DNA of 64,000 nt, taken from the NCBI GenBank assembly GCA_031963465.1, contig JASSUG010000003.1, positions 124,001 through 188,000 on the forward strand. Reading direction: 5' to 3'. The position numbers and the translations under genes were made by a program. This DNA is from Mycoavidus cysteinexigens_B (GTDB taxonomy: Bacteria; Pseudomonadota; Gammaproteobacteria; Burkholderiales; Burkholderiaceae). The notes beneath the pieces were generated by a model. That model made no database searches. It saw only the letters and a list, made by a program, of their open reading frames with translations, and was not told where the DNA came from. Shown piece by piece: positions 35,341 to 43,621 of this stretch; the first letter of the stretch is position 1, and every line of letters begins with the position of its first letter.

Positions 35341-35708
35341 GTAGTCTGTTGTACCTGCGACCTGGACAATATCTGTTTGATTAGCCCCTACGGCGTGACT
35401 AAATTTCTAGTATGAGAGTTGTGATTGTATCGTCAGAAAGTTTCGTGACTTGCTTGATAAAATCAAAGGCTAGTAAGCGCGAAATTAATCCCACCATTGA
35501 CAGAATGGGTAGAAGCGCGGAGACCTAGGGTTTACGAAGTGTCAAACGACGCAACGCGGCCTTTAAATAGCGCACGGATTTTTTGTGCGATCTTATTCCC
35601 TATTGAGTTATATCCAGAATACCTGACAAAACTACTCCCCTCGCAATATTGGAAATACAGCGACTATGCTTTGGCTTATTGATTGCATAATCTCGACCTA
35701 GTTCTAAA
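35341..35708. other. Gene-free stretch between SodC-like and MATE genes
   Basis: This 368-base region separates two convergent genes. A 61-codon open frame (35497-35682) exists, but it has no ribosome site and no family resemblance that I can defend. No terminator, repeat or RNA gene was recognised. It may be part of the left boundary of the accessory island. Confidence 0.5.
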
Positions 35709-37340
35709 CTAAGCCAGCCTATGTATGTCTATATTCTTGTTCTGATCAAAATTACTCTTCTTAAGCCATCGGTGGGTAATAGCTAGCGCCGCTACCAGGC
35801 TTCCTAAAACTTGGCCAATAAATAACCACTCGGCTTTTTTATTAGCTTCTGAGGATAAATACGCGCCTGCGGATAATCCCAGCAGATTTCCGGCCGTGTC
35901 GAGTATTGAAGCAAATAAGGTATCTTGCATACTCAGTAAGTTGCTAGTGCTGATATTTTTAAGTGTGTCGATAATGAGACCCACGCTATTAATAAATAAA
36001 AGCGTTTGCGCTAATGGCAGGGTTTCTTTGGGAATATCTTGTGAGGTATCGAGAAAAATTTCTGAGATTTGTTTGGAGAAACCTGTAAATAACAGGAAAG
36101 CGCAGCATGCAGCAGACAAGCCTATGATCAGGCCTGCGTTGCCAAAGCGTCTGACGTTTTGCTGCAGGTGCTCGGTGAGTGTTGCCCCTTCACGATTTTC
36201 TACCGCGGCTTTTAATTCCCCCATCGCATTGGCAATCTCTACGCTTGTGGCTAATACCAAGCCCACGAGCATAGTATCAACTGCCGATAAAGGTGTAGAC
36301 GAAACCTCTTGCGCAATAGATACCTCTTTACCAAGGTTGCCAGCTAACAACGACAGAATGACTGCATGGGCTGAGACAAATACATTACTTAAGCCAATTG
36401 GCAGGCCAACTTTGAAAAGCGTTGAAATATCTTTGAAGTTTGGAAGATGCCAATCAAATAACTTAAATTCATCGTATTGCTCGCTAAATTTATAGTAAAG
36501 CCTCAATCCTATAGAACTTAGCGAAATGGCCAATGCATCCCCATAACCTAAACCTGCAACGCCTAAACGGGGAAAACCAAAAGCGCCGAGTGTTAGTGTG
36601 TAACCCAAAAATGAAGACAGAGCGGCATTTACCGTACCCACAATCAAAACAATTTCAGGCTGTTTGTTACCTCTTGCAAAGAATAGATCGCTCGCCAGCA
36701 AAAACGATGGCATAACGCTGTAACTTGCGGCATCACAATATTTTTGGGCGGCCTGCGAGACTTCTTCGGATATACCCAAAGTACTTAAAGAGGCGGAAAC
36801 ATTACGTAGCAATAGGATCGTAGGTAAGCTTAAGGCACCGCTAACCCACCAGCTTTGGGCAACAATTTCGCCGATTCTGGCTTTTTCTTGAGCACCATTT
36901 AATTCCCCTACAAACACACAAGTAGGAGTTAATATTCCTTGCACCAAGCCTTTGATTTGACCAGCGGATGCCACGGCTAAAGGGATGGCCGCCATTTCAT
37001 TTTGGCTTAAGTGGCGTATCGCGATGCCACTAACGATCCCATGTAATACTGTGCCTAAACTAGACAGGCTCAAAGATACAGAGGGTTTGAATAGCTGATT
37101 GATAGCTGCACGGTAAGTGATAGACTCTGTTGGGTTAGGAGAACTTATCAAATTTGCAGTTTCTGATTCGATGGAAGCTAATGTTTCTTCTGCGCTTATC
37201 TCTTCTTCTGCTATGCCTCTAGGCGCGCTGGTTACCCGAGGCTGCGTATAACTACTCGTGGGGGAGAGCGGAAGCTCTTCACTATTTGAAGATAAGACTC
37301 GATATCTGGCAGATCCGGGAGAAGAGAGAGGCGAGATCAT
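35709..37340 (-). CDS. MATE family efflux transporter
   Basis: A 543-residue inner-membrane exporter. An unusual N-terminal Ser/Pro/Glu-rich tail of about 85 residues is followed by twelve predicted membrane helices in two halves, with MATE-type features: GIVSGIAIRHLSQNEMAAIPLA, GQIKGLVQGIL, DALAISLSSIGLRLYYKF, VGLPIGLSNVFVSAHAVILS. MATE pumps exchange Na+ or H+ for drugs or metabolites. AAAGGAA lies before the ATG. It runs away from the lasso locus, with two relic elements between them, so a role in lasso export is only a guess, and the locus has its own ABC exporter. Confidence 0.85.
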   Translation of the reverse strand: MISPLSSPGSARYRVLSSNSEELPLSPTSSYTQPRVTSAPRGIAEEEISAEETLASIESETANLISSPNPTESITYRAAINQLFKPSVSLSLSSLGTVLHGIVSGIAIRHLSQNEMAAIPLAVASAGQIKGLVQGILTPTCVFVGELNGAQEKARIGEIVAQSWWVSGALSLPTILLLRNVSASLSTLGISEEVSQAAQKYCDAASYSVMPSFLLASDLFFARGNKQPEIVLIVGTVNAALSSFLGYTLTLGAFGFPRLGVAGLGYGDALAISLSSIGLRLYYKFSEQYDEFKLFDWHLPNFKDISTLFKVGLPIGLSNVFVSAHAVILSLLAGNLGKEVSIAQEVSSTPLSAVDTMLVGLVLATSVEIANAMGELKAAVENREGATLTEHLQQNVRRFGNAGLIIGLSAACCAFLLFTGFSKQISEIFLDTSQDIPKETLPLAQTLLFINSVGLIIDTLKNISTSNLLSMQDTLFASILDTAGNLLGLSAGAYLSSEANKKAEWLFIGQVLGSLVAALAITHRWLKKSNFDQNKNIDIHRLA

Positions 37341-37456
37341 TTATATTCCTTTGATAAACAGGTTTAGTCAGTTTATAAATTCAAAAGCAGAAACAAAATT
37401 TTCAGAAATGCCAGCTTTTTGCCAGCATTTCATCCCACAGCCTTATAAATATAAGC

Positions 37457-37491
37457 TCGGACGCGGATTCAATTCCCGCCGGCCCTCACCA
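37457..37491 (+). pseudogene. tmRNA (ssrA) 3'-end remnant, possible attachment site
   Basis: This 35-base stretch starting TCGGACGCGGATTCAATTCC and ending CCCTCACCA closely resembles the T-arm, acceptor end and CCA of betaproteobacterial tmRNA genes (GGACGCGGGTTCGATTCCCGCC...CACCA). One stem base of the T-arm is mutated. No tmRNA body (tag reading frame, pseudoknots, 5' acceptor half) precedes it. Integrated elements that use ssrA leave such 3'-end copies, so it is a plausible att remnant. Confidence 0.55.
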
Positions 37492-37545
37492 TAAAATCCT
37501 TTAAAATCAATGGATTACGTTTTTTGAGATATCGTTTTTACGCCT

Positions 37546-37745
37546 GATTATCCCCCATTTCTAATTCAAATGCACTCTCAATTGCCCAGCGCTGACCAGT
37601 AGTCTAGACGATGTCTTGCAAGGAGGCTGCATGAGGATAAGCAATCTCATGGGGTTTACGCACGCTACGACGTGAGCGACTCTGCCGTATTGATGACGGG
37701 CCTTATGGTCCAATCGTACAGGTGTGGCCTTTTGTGCCAAAGCTT
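37546..37745 (-). pseudogene. IS701-like DDE transposase remnant
   Basis: The minus strand encodes a broken frame reading RKPHEIAYPHAASLQDIV, a stop, then TTGQRWAIESAFELEMGD. This matches the region of IS701-type transposases around HEIAYYL...RxAGxRWxIExxFexxKxEVGLDxY, which contains the catalytic glutamate. Nothing upstream or downstream extends the match, and internal stops are present. It is a scrap of about 60 codons next to the tmRNA tail. Confidence 0.55.
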
Positions 37746-37769
37746 GATTAAAAAAACTCAAAAAATTTC

Positions 37770-37797
37770 TTGCATAATTTTTCTCATCGTTTATAGT
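37770..37797 (+). promoter_or_regulatory. Predicted sigma-70 promoter of the lasso-peptide locus
   Basis: TTGCAT (37770-37775) and TATAGT (37792-37797) are separated by 16 bases; the surrounding sequence is AT-rich. Transcription would start near 37804, leaving an untranslated leader of about 120 bases before the first precursor gene. This is the best promoter candidate between the transposase scrap and the precursor genes. Confidence 0.55.
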
Positions 37798-37922
37798 TTG
37801 AATACACGTGATGGAATTTAGAGGAAACCTTCGTTTTTGAGGATTCTATCCGTGTGCAGCAGATGTCATCCGCCTGCAGTATGGGGCGGTTTATTTTTCA
37901 TTATCAGAATGAGGAAGGAATC

Positions 37923-38057
37923 ATGACCAATAGCAAAAAAATCAACACACAAGATACCCAAGTGCAAGACGAAGCTCTGACTGAGTTTTGTGCTTCCGAA
38001 TCGACAATGGGTGGCTCAGGTCAATATAGAGAAGCTGGCGTTGGTCGGTTCCTATAA
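37923..38057 (+). CDS. Lasso peptide precursor A1
   Basis: A 44-residue precursor with a strong ribosome site (GAGGAAGG). The 29-residue leader ends in Ser-Thr-Met, placing the conserved Thr at position -2, and the predicted core is GGSGQYREAGVGRFL (15 residues). Gly1 and Glu8 are spaced for an 8-residue macrolactam ring with a 7-residue tail; bulky R13, F14 and L15 could lock the threaded tail. The ring resembles burhizin (GGAGQYKE, as I recall) of an endofungal Burkholderia. A near-copy, A2, lies 100 bases downstream, followed by B, C and D genes on the same strand. A longer in-frame reading from 37854 is less likely because the ATG at 37923 has the good ribosome site. Confidence 0.9.
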   Translation: MTNSKKINTQDTQVQDEALTEFCASESTMGGSGQYREAGVGRFL

Positions 38058-38082
38058 GGATCGACTGATCGTCGCCTAAAGA

Positions 38083-38128
38083 ATGCCAGGTGAGTATTTT
38101 AGAAGCAGATAAATGGCTTGCCTGGTAT
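38083..38128 (+). ncRNA. RNA hairpin after lasso precursor A1
   Basis: ATGCCAGG (38083-38090) pairs with CCTGGTAT (38121-38128), eight base pairs including one G-U. The loop carries AGCAGATAAATGGCTTG. The same loop sequence recurs in the hairpin after A2. No U-tract follows, so it is more likely a processing or stability element than a full terminator. Detected by eye. Confidence 0.5.
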
Positions 38129-38157
38129 CCTTTCAATGAAATAATGAGGAGAAAACC

Positions 38158-38292
38158 ATGATTAAGACTCAAGAACTCAATCCACAAGCTATCCAATTAG
38201 ACGATGAAGCGCTCACGCAATTTTGTGCTTCTGAAGCAACCATGGGTGGCTCAGGAAAATATAAAGAAGCGGGCATTGGCCGCTTCCTATAA
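38158..38292 (+). CDS. Lasso peptide precursor A2
   Basis: A 44-residue paralogue of A1 with a good ribosome site (TGAGGAG). The leader ends Ala-Thr-Met and the predicted core is GGSGKYKEAGIGRFL. It differs from the A1 core at Q5K, R7K and V11I, all conservative; ring-forming Gly1 and Glu8 and the tail GRFL are identical. The leaders share DEALT.FCASE.TM but differ in their first half. The pair arose by tandem duplication, since the RNA hairpins after each gene are also related. One B-C-D set follows and presumably processes both precursors. Confidence 0.9.
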   Translation: MIKTQELNPQAIQLDDEALTQFCASEATMGGSGKYKEAGIGRFL

Positions 38293-38322
38293 GAGTCATC
38301 GGCTTTTATAAACTTAAGGGGG

Positions 38323-38373
38323 ACGCCAGACAAGGCACTTAAGAGCAGATCAATAGCTTGTGTCTGGCGTTTT
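38323..38373 (+). terminator. Hairpin (attenuator-like) between lasso A2 and B
   Basis: ACGCCAGACA (38323-38332) and TGTCTGGCGT (38361-38370) form a perfect 10-bp stem, followed by a TTTT run. The 28-base loop includes GCAGATCAATAGCTTG, matching the loop of the hairpin after A1. It fits a partial terminator that keeps precursor transcripts more abundant than those of the modification enzymes. Strength is unproven. Confidence 0.6.
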
Positions 38374-38402
38374 GCGAAGACCATTACATAAAAAAGAATA
38401 AG

Positions 38403-39215
38403 ATGCCTCATCATTTGATGCCCAATATTTTCGGGGCTTGCTTTTCAGGGCAAATTATTGTGCTCGACGTGATTCGTGACCGGTACGTCGTTTTATCTCA
38501 TGGGCAGTCAGCCGCAGTCGCTCCTTATCTCGGTCTTGATTCGGCTTCTTTTGAAGCGAATGTTGCCCCCAATGCCAGCATTTTGCAAAAATTAATCGAT
38601 GCCCATTTAGTCACAGCACAAACGTTTTCGGCAGTCGATGCCAAATTAAATTCGCTCAGTCCTTCGCCTCAAACAGGTGGCATGTCCGCTAACGGCTGGA
38701 AGCTGGCGGATAATGCTTTTGAGCATAGGCCTGCTTGGCGCTGGATCATCAGAGCGGTGCTTGACCTGAGAGCGGTACATAAGCGCGCTACCAAGCAGGG
38801 GCTCACTGGAATCTTGCAACTGTGCTCTCAAGCGATTGAGCAAAATGAACTGCATTTTGGTCAAACAGAAGAATACACACCTTTTGTGAATGCACTCAAT
38901 TGGGCGTGTTTATTCTATCCAAAACCCACTAAATGCCTGGAGTGGTCTGCTGCGCTAACGCTCGTGTGTGCACGTGCGGGCCTGGCATCAAAGCTGTTGA
39001 TTGGGGTGCAATCTTTCCCATTTTATGCGCATGCGTGGTCGGAAACCGACCATACGATCATTGGTGACAGTGCTCTGAGAAGAGAAGAGCTGTCCGTCAT
39101 TCTTGAATTTCCAACACCGCTTTTGGAACTACCTTATGACCGTTCTCGGCATCGTTTATCCCCCAACACAGGAATTTTTAACGCCAAACCGGGACTGGGT
39201 CTTAACTCAAGATAA
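38403..39215 (+). CDS. Lasso peptide B protein: fused leader-binding domain and leader peptidase
   Basis: A 270-residue protein that fuses B1 and B2 functions, as in other proteobacterial lasso systems. The N-terminal part (about 1-85, GQIIVLDVIRDRYVVLSHG) is an RRE-like leader-recognition domain. The C-terminal part is a transglutaminase-like cysteine protease that removes the leader after the -2 Thr: Cys in PTKCLEWSAAL, His in YAHAWSE, Asp in HTIIGDS. Start ATG 38403 is favoured over TTG 38358, which lies inside the preceding hairpin. Its 3' end overlaps the C gene by about 80 bases, so translation is coupled. Confidence 0.88.
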   Translation: MPHHLMPNIFGACFSGQIIVLDVIRDRYVVLSHGQSAAVAPYLGLDSASFEANVAPNASILQKLIDAHLVTAQTFSAVDAKLNSLSPSPQTGGMSANGWKLADNAFEHRPAWRWIIRAVLDLRAVHKRATKQGLTGILQLCSQAIEQNELHFGQTEEYTPFVNALNWACLFYPKPTKCLEWSAALTLVCARAGLASKLLIGVQSFPFYAHAWSETDHTIIGDSALRREELSVILEFPTPLLELPYDRSRHRLSPNTGIFNAKPGLGLNSR

Positions 39216-40881
39216 AACCGGCCAAATAGCCGGTGCGTTATGGCAGGAGGCAGACGAACGCCATCCTACATGCACTCTGTATCGTGAGAGCGAAGCATAT
39301 TTCTATGGCTTTTATGGGCAAGCTTTTTCAAAGCAAGACAATACTGAAATTAATGAAAATGACTTGCGTGAGATTGCCTTAAAAGGTCCGTCTTTGTTAA
39401 CCGCTAAATTTTGGGGGCGGTATTTATTTGTCTGCTTTGATAAGGTAGCCAAGAAATTCATTTGCTGTTGCGATCCGAGTAATCGGTGGGCAATCTATTG
39501 GGCATGGTCTGAGCGCCACGGGCTGTGGTTTTCAGACAGCATTACCTGCTTGCATCAGACGCTCAAGGAGAGAGGCGAGCGCCCGGGATGGAATACCTCG
39601 TTTTTTACCACTTGGCTGCGAACCGGCTCAGTGCAAAGTGGCGAGTTGCCATTTGAGGGTATTTCGGAGTTGCCACCAGGATGCGCTATTTTCTATACGT
39701 ACGGGCATCAGCCAGACATGTTGCCAGTTTGGAATCCGCTGACGAGCGCGACAGATGGCTTAACTTCTCAAAATCCATATGAGATTTTGAAAAACTATCT
39801 GAGCTTGCAGATGCCAAACGATGAACGGCCGGTATTAGAACTTTCAGGCGGTTTGGAGTCGAGTTCCGTTTTACTGGCATTGCGCGCAGTAGCGCCTAAG
39901 CAGCAGATTGCTTGCGCCCATTATTACAATTCGGCGGTGGGCTCGTCTAATGAGCTTGAGCATGCCCGTCGCGTTGCCCAAAGCGCGGGTGCTCAGCTCG
40001 GTGAAATCGACACTGACGTTTTGTCGTTTGCGCCGGTCAAAGACCTGCCGCGTGTTGCCAAGCCGCATATCCGTTATTGCTTGCTGGCCTTTAATCAGCA
40101 TTTTGCGAGCCGACTCGAACAGCGTGAAAACAGTGTGTTGATTAGCGGACATGGTGGGGATTCGCTCTTTCTAGCGCCGCCGCCTTTTGGCGTGCTGGCC
40201 GATGCCATGCTCACGTTGCGCTGGCGACAGCTGTTTCGGATTGCGATGGATTTGGCATTGATCCGTAGAACATCGCTCGCTCACATTGCGTGGCAGGCCA
40301 TCAAGTCGTCACTGGCGGCAGACCCCTCTGAGGGCGTGAATGGCACATTTGGCTTAATGTCTGATGCGGCCCAATTACCCTCCCTGGATGGCCGCTCTCA
40401 TTTGCATCCGTTTATGCAAAAAAACAAGACTCGTTTGCCTGGTAAGCTATACCAATTATGCCTCGCCTATTTATCGCTCGATGATGTAAGAACGCCGGCG
40501 TATCCATTCAAAAAGGGTACGCATTATCCATTTCTTTGTCAGCCAATGGTCGAATATGCGCTGTCGATACCCAGCTATCGTCATTTTGATGGTCCGCATA
40601 ATCGAATTATCGTTAGGCAATCTGTCTCCGAGGCCACCGGCTATGCGCATCTTTGGCGCCGCAACAAAGGCGAAACCTCCGGTATCGATTTGCTTGGCAT
40701 ACGCCAACATAAGGATCATGTGATGGCGCACTGCCTTGAAGGTTTTCTCGCCAAAGAAGGGTATATCGATCCGATTAAAACCCGTACTGCAATCCAGGAA
40801 AGTTGCAAAGGCCGTAGCGAATATTTTATGGATATTCTTCATCTTTATGCTGCAGAACTCTTTATTCAGGGATGGCAATAG
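39136..40881 (+). CDS. Lasso peptide C protein: macrolactam synthetase (asparagine synthetase-like)
   Basis: A 581-residue homologue of asparagine synthetase B that activates Glu8 with ATP and closes the isopeptide bond to Gly1. The N-terminal glutaminase-like domain lacks the nucleophilic Cys2 (it begins MTVLGIVYPP), as is usual for lasso C enzymes that use the core amine. The synthetase domain has LELSGGLESSSVLLAL (PP-loop, SGGxxSS) and a downstream SGHGGDSLF. Start ATG 39136 is chosen over TTG 39103; MTVLGIVYPP is typical of the family. It overlaps the B gene and lies three bases before the D gene. Confidence 0.88.
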   Translation: MTVLGIVYPPTQEFLTPNRDWVLTQDKTGQIAGALWQEADERHPTCTLYRESEAYFYGFYGQAFSKQDNTEINENDLREIALKGPSLLTAKFWGRYLFVCFDKVAKKFICCCDPSNRWAIYWAWSERHGLWFSDSITCLHQTLKERGERPGWNTSFFTTWLRTGSVQSGELPFEGISELPPGCAIFYTYGHQPDMLPVWNPLTSATDGLTSQNPYEILKNYLSLQMPNDERPVLELSGGLESSSVLLALRAVAPKQQIACAHYYNSAVGSSNELEHARRVAQSAGAQLGEIDTDVLSFAPVKDLPRVAKPHIRYCLLAFNQHFASRLEQRENSVLISGHGGDSLFLAPPPFGVLADAMLTLRWRQLFRIAMDLALIRRTSLAHIAWQAIKSSLAADPSEGVNGTFGLMSDAAQLPSLDGRSHLHPFMQKNKTRLPGKLYQLCLAYLSLDDVRTPAYPFKKGTHYPFLCQPMVEYALSIPSYRHFDGPHNRIIVRQSVSEATGYAHLWRRNKGETSGIDLLGIRQHKDHVMAHCLEGFLAKEGYIDPIKTRTAIQESCKGRSEYFMDILHLYAAELFIQGWQ

Positions 40882-40884
40882 CCA

Positions 40885-42681
40885 ATGAAATCACTCAACA
40901 TGCCTAAAGCCTTCAAGGCGCTTCGTTTTCTATTTAGCTGCTTATGGACGCATGAGCGATATGCCCGCTGGCAAGTGCTAGCAGCTACTGGATGTACCGG
41001 ATTTTCAATTGGTCTGGCGGTGGTGACGCCAGTGCTGCTTAAATTGCTGATTGATGATTTTTCTAATTTATCGACTTCATCCATTACCGCTTATATGCTA
41101 TGCGTGGCGTATGGCTGTGCGTGGTTCTTTTCACAGGCGTTGCGGCGCGGCGAGCAGTATCTGGTGACGGCCATTAATGAGCGCATCAAACGCTCGATTA
41201 CGGTCAATTATGTTAGCCAAGTCCTGAACCGTCCCGCTACTGCGCTGAGTGAGCACCAAAGCGGTGCTTCGGCGAGCGAGGTAAGCCGCGCACAAGACAG
41301 CGTGATGCGTGCGCTGATTGGGATTTTTTGGCATATTGCGCCACTGTGCATTGAAATTTGTCTAGCGTGCACCGTCGTGTTTATGATGTTTGGCGCGCTT
41401 TATGCTTTTGTCTTACTCGGATTTTTATCGGCTTATCTGTATTCCACTACCTTGACAGTTTCCCACTACACGGGCTTACAGCGTCAGAAAAATCTAGCCT
41501 CGGACCGTGCTTCAACGGTGCTGATTGATACCCTCACGCATGCCGATACGGTCAAAGCTTTTTCAAATGAAGCGGGCGAATTGAGGCAGCTCGACCGAGT
41601 TTACAAGGCGCGAGAACAAGCGAGTGTCGAGCTTGCCCGCAAAATGGAAATCTTCGGCGTACTGCAGTTACTGATTGTTGGCATTGGGCTCGCTACGCTG
41701 ACAAGTCTGGCGTGCCGAGATATCTTTGCGCACCGGCTTACCGTGGGCGATTTCGCGCTGTTAAATGGTTATCTTTTGCAATTCACCCTGCCATTGAGTT
41801 CTTTTGGTTATGCCATCCGTGAAGCACGGCTTGGTTTGTTCAATCTCGAAGAACTGCTGGATAAATTGGAGACCCGCTGGGAGTTCAAGTCTGCTAGTGA
41901 TGCGTTGTTTGAGCGCGCGCCATCGATTCAATTTAAGCATGCGAGTTTTAGCCATGCCCCGGATAAATACGTTTTGCGAGATGCGAGCTTTACCGTTCCA
42001 GCTGGTGCCTTTTGTGCGATTGTCGGCCCGACGGGCGCTGGCAAGTCGACCTTGATGAAGTTGTTATTGCGTTTGTATTCATTGGATAGCGGAGCGATTT
42101 TGATTGATGGTCGACCGATCGAATCGTTTGCTGAGCACAAGTTGCGTCAGTCGGTCAGTTATGCCACTCAGGACGCGCATTTGCTAGACCGATCGCTACG
42201 CGAAAACATCAGTTTTGCTTGTCCGCATGCATCAGACGCAGAACTTGAGCGGGCCATCGGTACCGCGGCGCTTACGCCAGTGATTGCGGCGGCACATGCT
42301 GGGCTCGAAACTCAAATCGGTGAGCGTGGCAATAAACTTTCAGGGGGGGAGCGGCAGCGTGTCACGCTGGCCCGCGCACTTCTGAGGCAAAGTCATTTAC
42401 TCCTTTTAGACGAGCCAACAGCCGCACTCGATGGGCAAACTGAAGCGACGATTTTTAAGCATTTGCATGAACGGTATCGGCAAACCACCCGGCTGATCAT
42501 CGCTCACCGGCTATCAGCCATTCAACACGCGGATTTGATCCTAGTGTTAAAAGATGGCGCGATTGCTGAGCAAGGCACTCATGGTAGTTTGTTGGCGAAA
42601 AATGGCATCTATGCGAGCCTTTGGTATAAGCAGGTTGGGTCACCGATGCTTGAACAGTGCCAAGTCAGCGCCGTGTTTTGA
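40885..42681 (+). CDS. Lasso peptide D protein: ABC exporter
   Basis: A 598-residue half-transporter: six predicted membrane helices (residues about 20-310), then an ATPase domain with Walker A GPTGAGKSTLMKLLLRL, signature LSGGERQRVTLARALL, Walker B LLLLDEPTAALDG and H-loop IIAHR. In lasso loci this exporter releases the mature peptide and gives self-immunity. No isopeptidase or receptor gene follows in the window. It is the last gene of the locus, three bases after C. The intergenic stretch before dcd (42682-42927) contains GC-rich palindromic sequence but no gene. Confidence 0.9.
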   Translation: MKSLNMPKAFKALRFLFSCLWTHERYARWQVLAATGCTGFSIGLAVVTPVLLKLLIDDFSNLSTSSITAYMLCVAYGCAWFFSQALRRGEQYLVTAINERIKRSITVNYVSQVLNRPATALSEHQSGASASEVSRAQDSVMRALIGIFWHIAPLCIEICLACTVVFMMFGALYAFVLLGFLSAYLYSTTLTVSHYTGLQRQKNLASDRASTVLIDTLTHADTVKAFSNEAGELRQLDRVYKAREQASVELARKMEIFGVLQLLIVGIGLATLTSLACRDIFAHRLTVGDFALLNGYLLQFTLPLSSFGYAIREARLGLFNLEELLDKLETRWEFKSASDALFERAPSIQFKHASFSHAPDKYVLRDASFTVPAGAFCAIVGPTGAGKSTLMKLLLRLYSLDSGAILIDGRPIESFAEHKLRQSVSYATQDAHLLDRSLRENISFACPHASDAELERAIGTAALTPVIAAAHAGLETQIGERGNKLSGGERQRVTLARALLRQSHLLLLDEPTAALDGQTEATIFKHLHERYRQTTRLIIAHRLSAIQHADLILVLKDGAIAEQGTHGSLLAKNGIYASLWYKQVGSPMLEQCQVSAVF

Positions 42682-42927
42682 AGTGGCCGGTAGTGGCGGC
42701 GTAGCTTGGCAGGATCCAAGCATTTAGTGCAATCATGCGATTGTTTTATAGCGTGGACCTTTGTTTTAGAGCTTGGATCTGGATTAAGCTAAGCCGCAAT
42801 CAGCCGGCGCTGGCGCCGGCAGCGAGGCGCCACATTCAGCGCTAGGCCGGCGAATGTATAGCGGCTTCCACCAAGCGGCTTCAATCAAGTAAAATAGTCG
42901 CTTTTACTTCTCTTCTCAGCACATCGA

Positions 42928-43497
42928 ATGACAATTAAATCCGATAAATGGATTCGGCGTATGGCCGAAACGCATAAGATGATCGAGCCGTTTTCAGCGA
43001 ACCAAGTTCGTCTCGGCGAAGATGGCCGAAAGATTGTCAGCTATGGCACCTCAAGCTATGGCTACGATATTCGGTGTGCGGACGAATTTAAAATTTTCAC
43101 CAATATTAATTCAACGATCGTCGATCCGAAAAATTTTGATGAAAAATCGTTTGTTGATTTTAAGGGCGAGGTGTGTATTATTCCGCCCAATTCGTTTGCG
43201 CTGGCGCGTACGGTTGAGTATTTTCGGATTCCGCGCAGTGTCTTGACGGTGTGCCTAGGAAAATCGACCTATGCGCGCTGTGGCATTATCGTTAATGTGA
43301 CGCCGTTTGAGCCAGAATGGGAAGGTTTTGTGACGCTGGAATTTTCGAATACGACACCGCTGCCCGCCAAGATTTACGCTAATGAAGGCGTGGCGCAGGT
43401 ATTATTTTTTGAGAGCGACGAGGTATGTGAGGTCTCATATCGTGATCGTGACGGAAAATATCAGGGGCAAAGCGGCGTGACTTTGCCCAAAGCTTAA
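42928..43497 (+). CDS. dcd: dCTP deaminase
   Basis: A 189-residue enzyme converting dCTP to dUTP, feeding dTMP synthesis. YGTSSYGYDIR near the N-terminus, GEVCIIPPNSFALARTVEYFRIP, LGKSTYARCGIIVNVTPFEPEWEG (with the catalytic Glu in the E-W-E segment) and GVAQVLFF are family signatures; length is usual. Transcription runs the same way as the lasso genes, but a 246-base gap separates them. The following decarboxylase gene begins 124 bases downstream. Confidence 0.97.
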   Translation: MTIKSDKWIRRMAETHKMIEPFSANQVRLGEDGRKIVSYGTSSYGYDIRCADEFKIFTNINSTIVDPKNFDEKSFVDFKGEVCIIPPNSFALARTVEYFRIPRSVLTVCLGKSTYARCGIIVNVTPFEPEWEGFVTLEFSNTTPLPAKIYANEGVAQVLFFESDEVCEVSYRDRDGKYQGQSGVTLPKA

Positions 43498-43621
43498 GCC
43501 CTTAATGTGCGGCTTTGGCCGCTGAAGTTTGAGTAAAACGCTGCGTGCTTGTGATCTTGGGCAGACATACCCGGTAGCCACGCTTTGAAATTCTCTCCCC
43601 CGTCTTTGAGAAACCTCTTTA

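Noticed and set aside
35497..35682. 61-codon ORF between the SodC-like and MATE genes
   Set aside because: No upstream ribosome site and no defensible similarity; composition is not clearly coding.
37341..37500. Complete tRNA or tmRNA gene
   Set aside because: Only the 3' T-arm and CCA end is recognisable; no matching 5' acceptor strand, D-arm or tag frame precedes it.
43498..43621. GCGGCTTTGGCCGC stem after dcd as a terminator
   Set aside because: Only five base pairs and no T-run; too weak to call.
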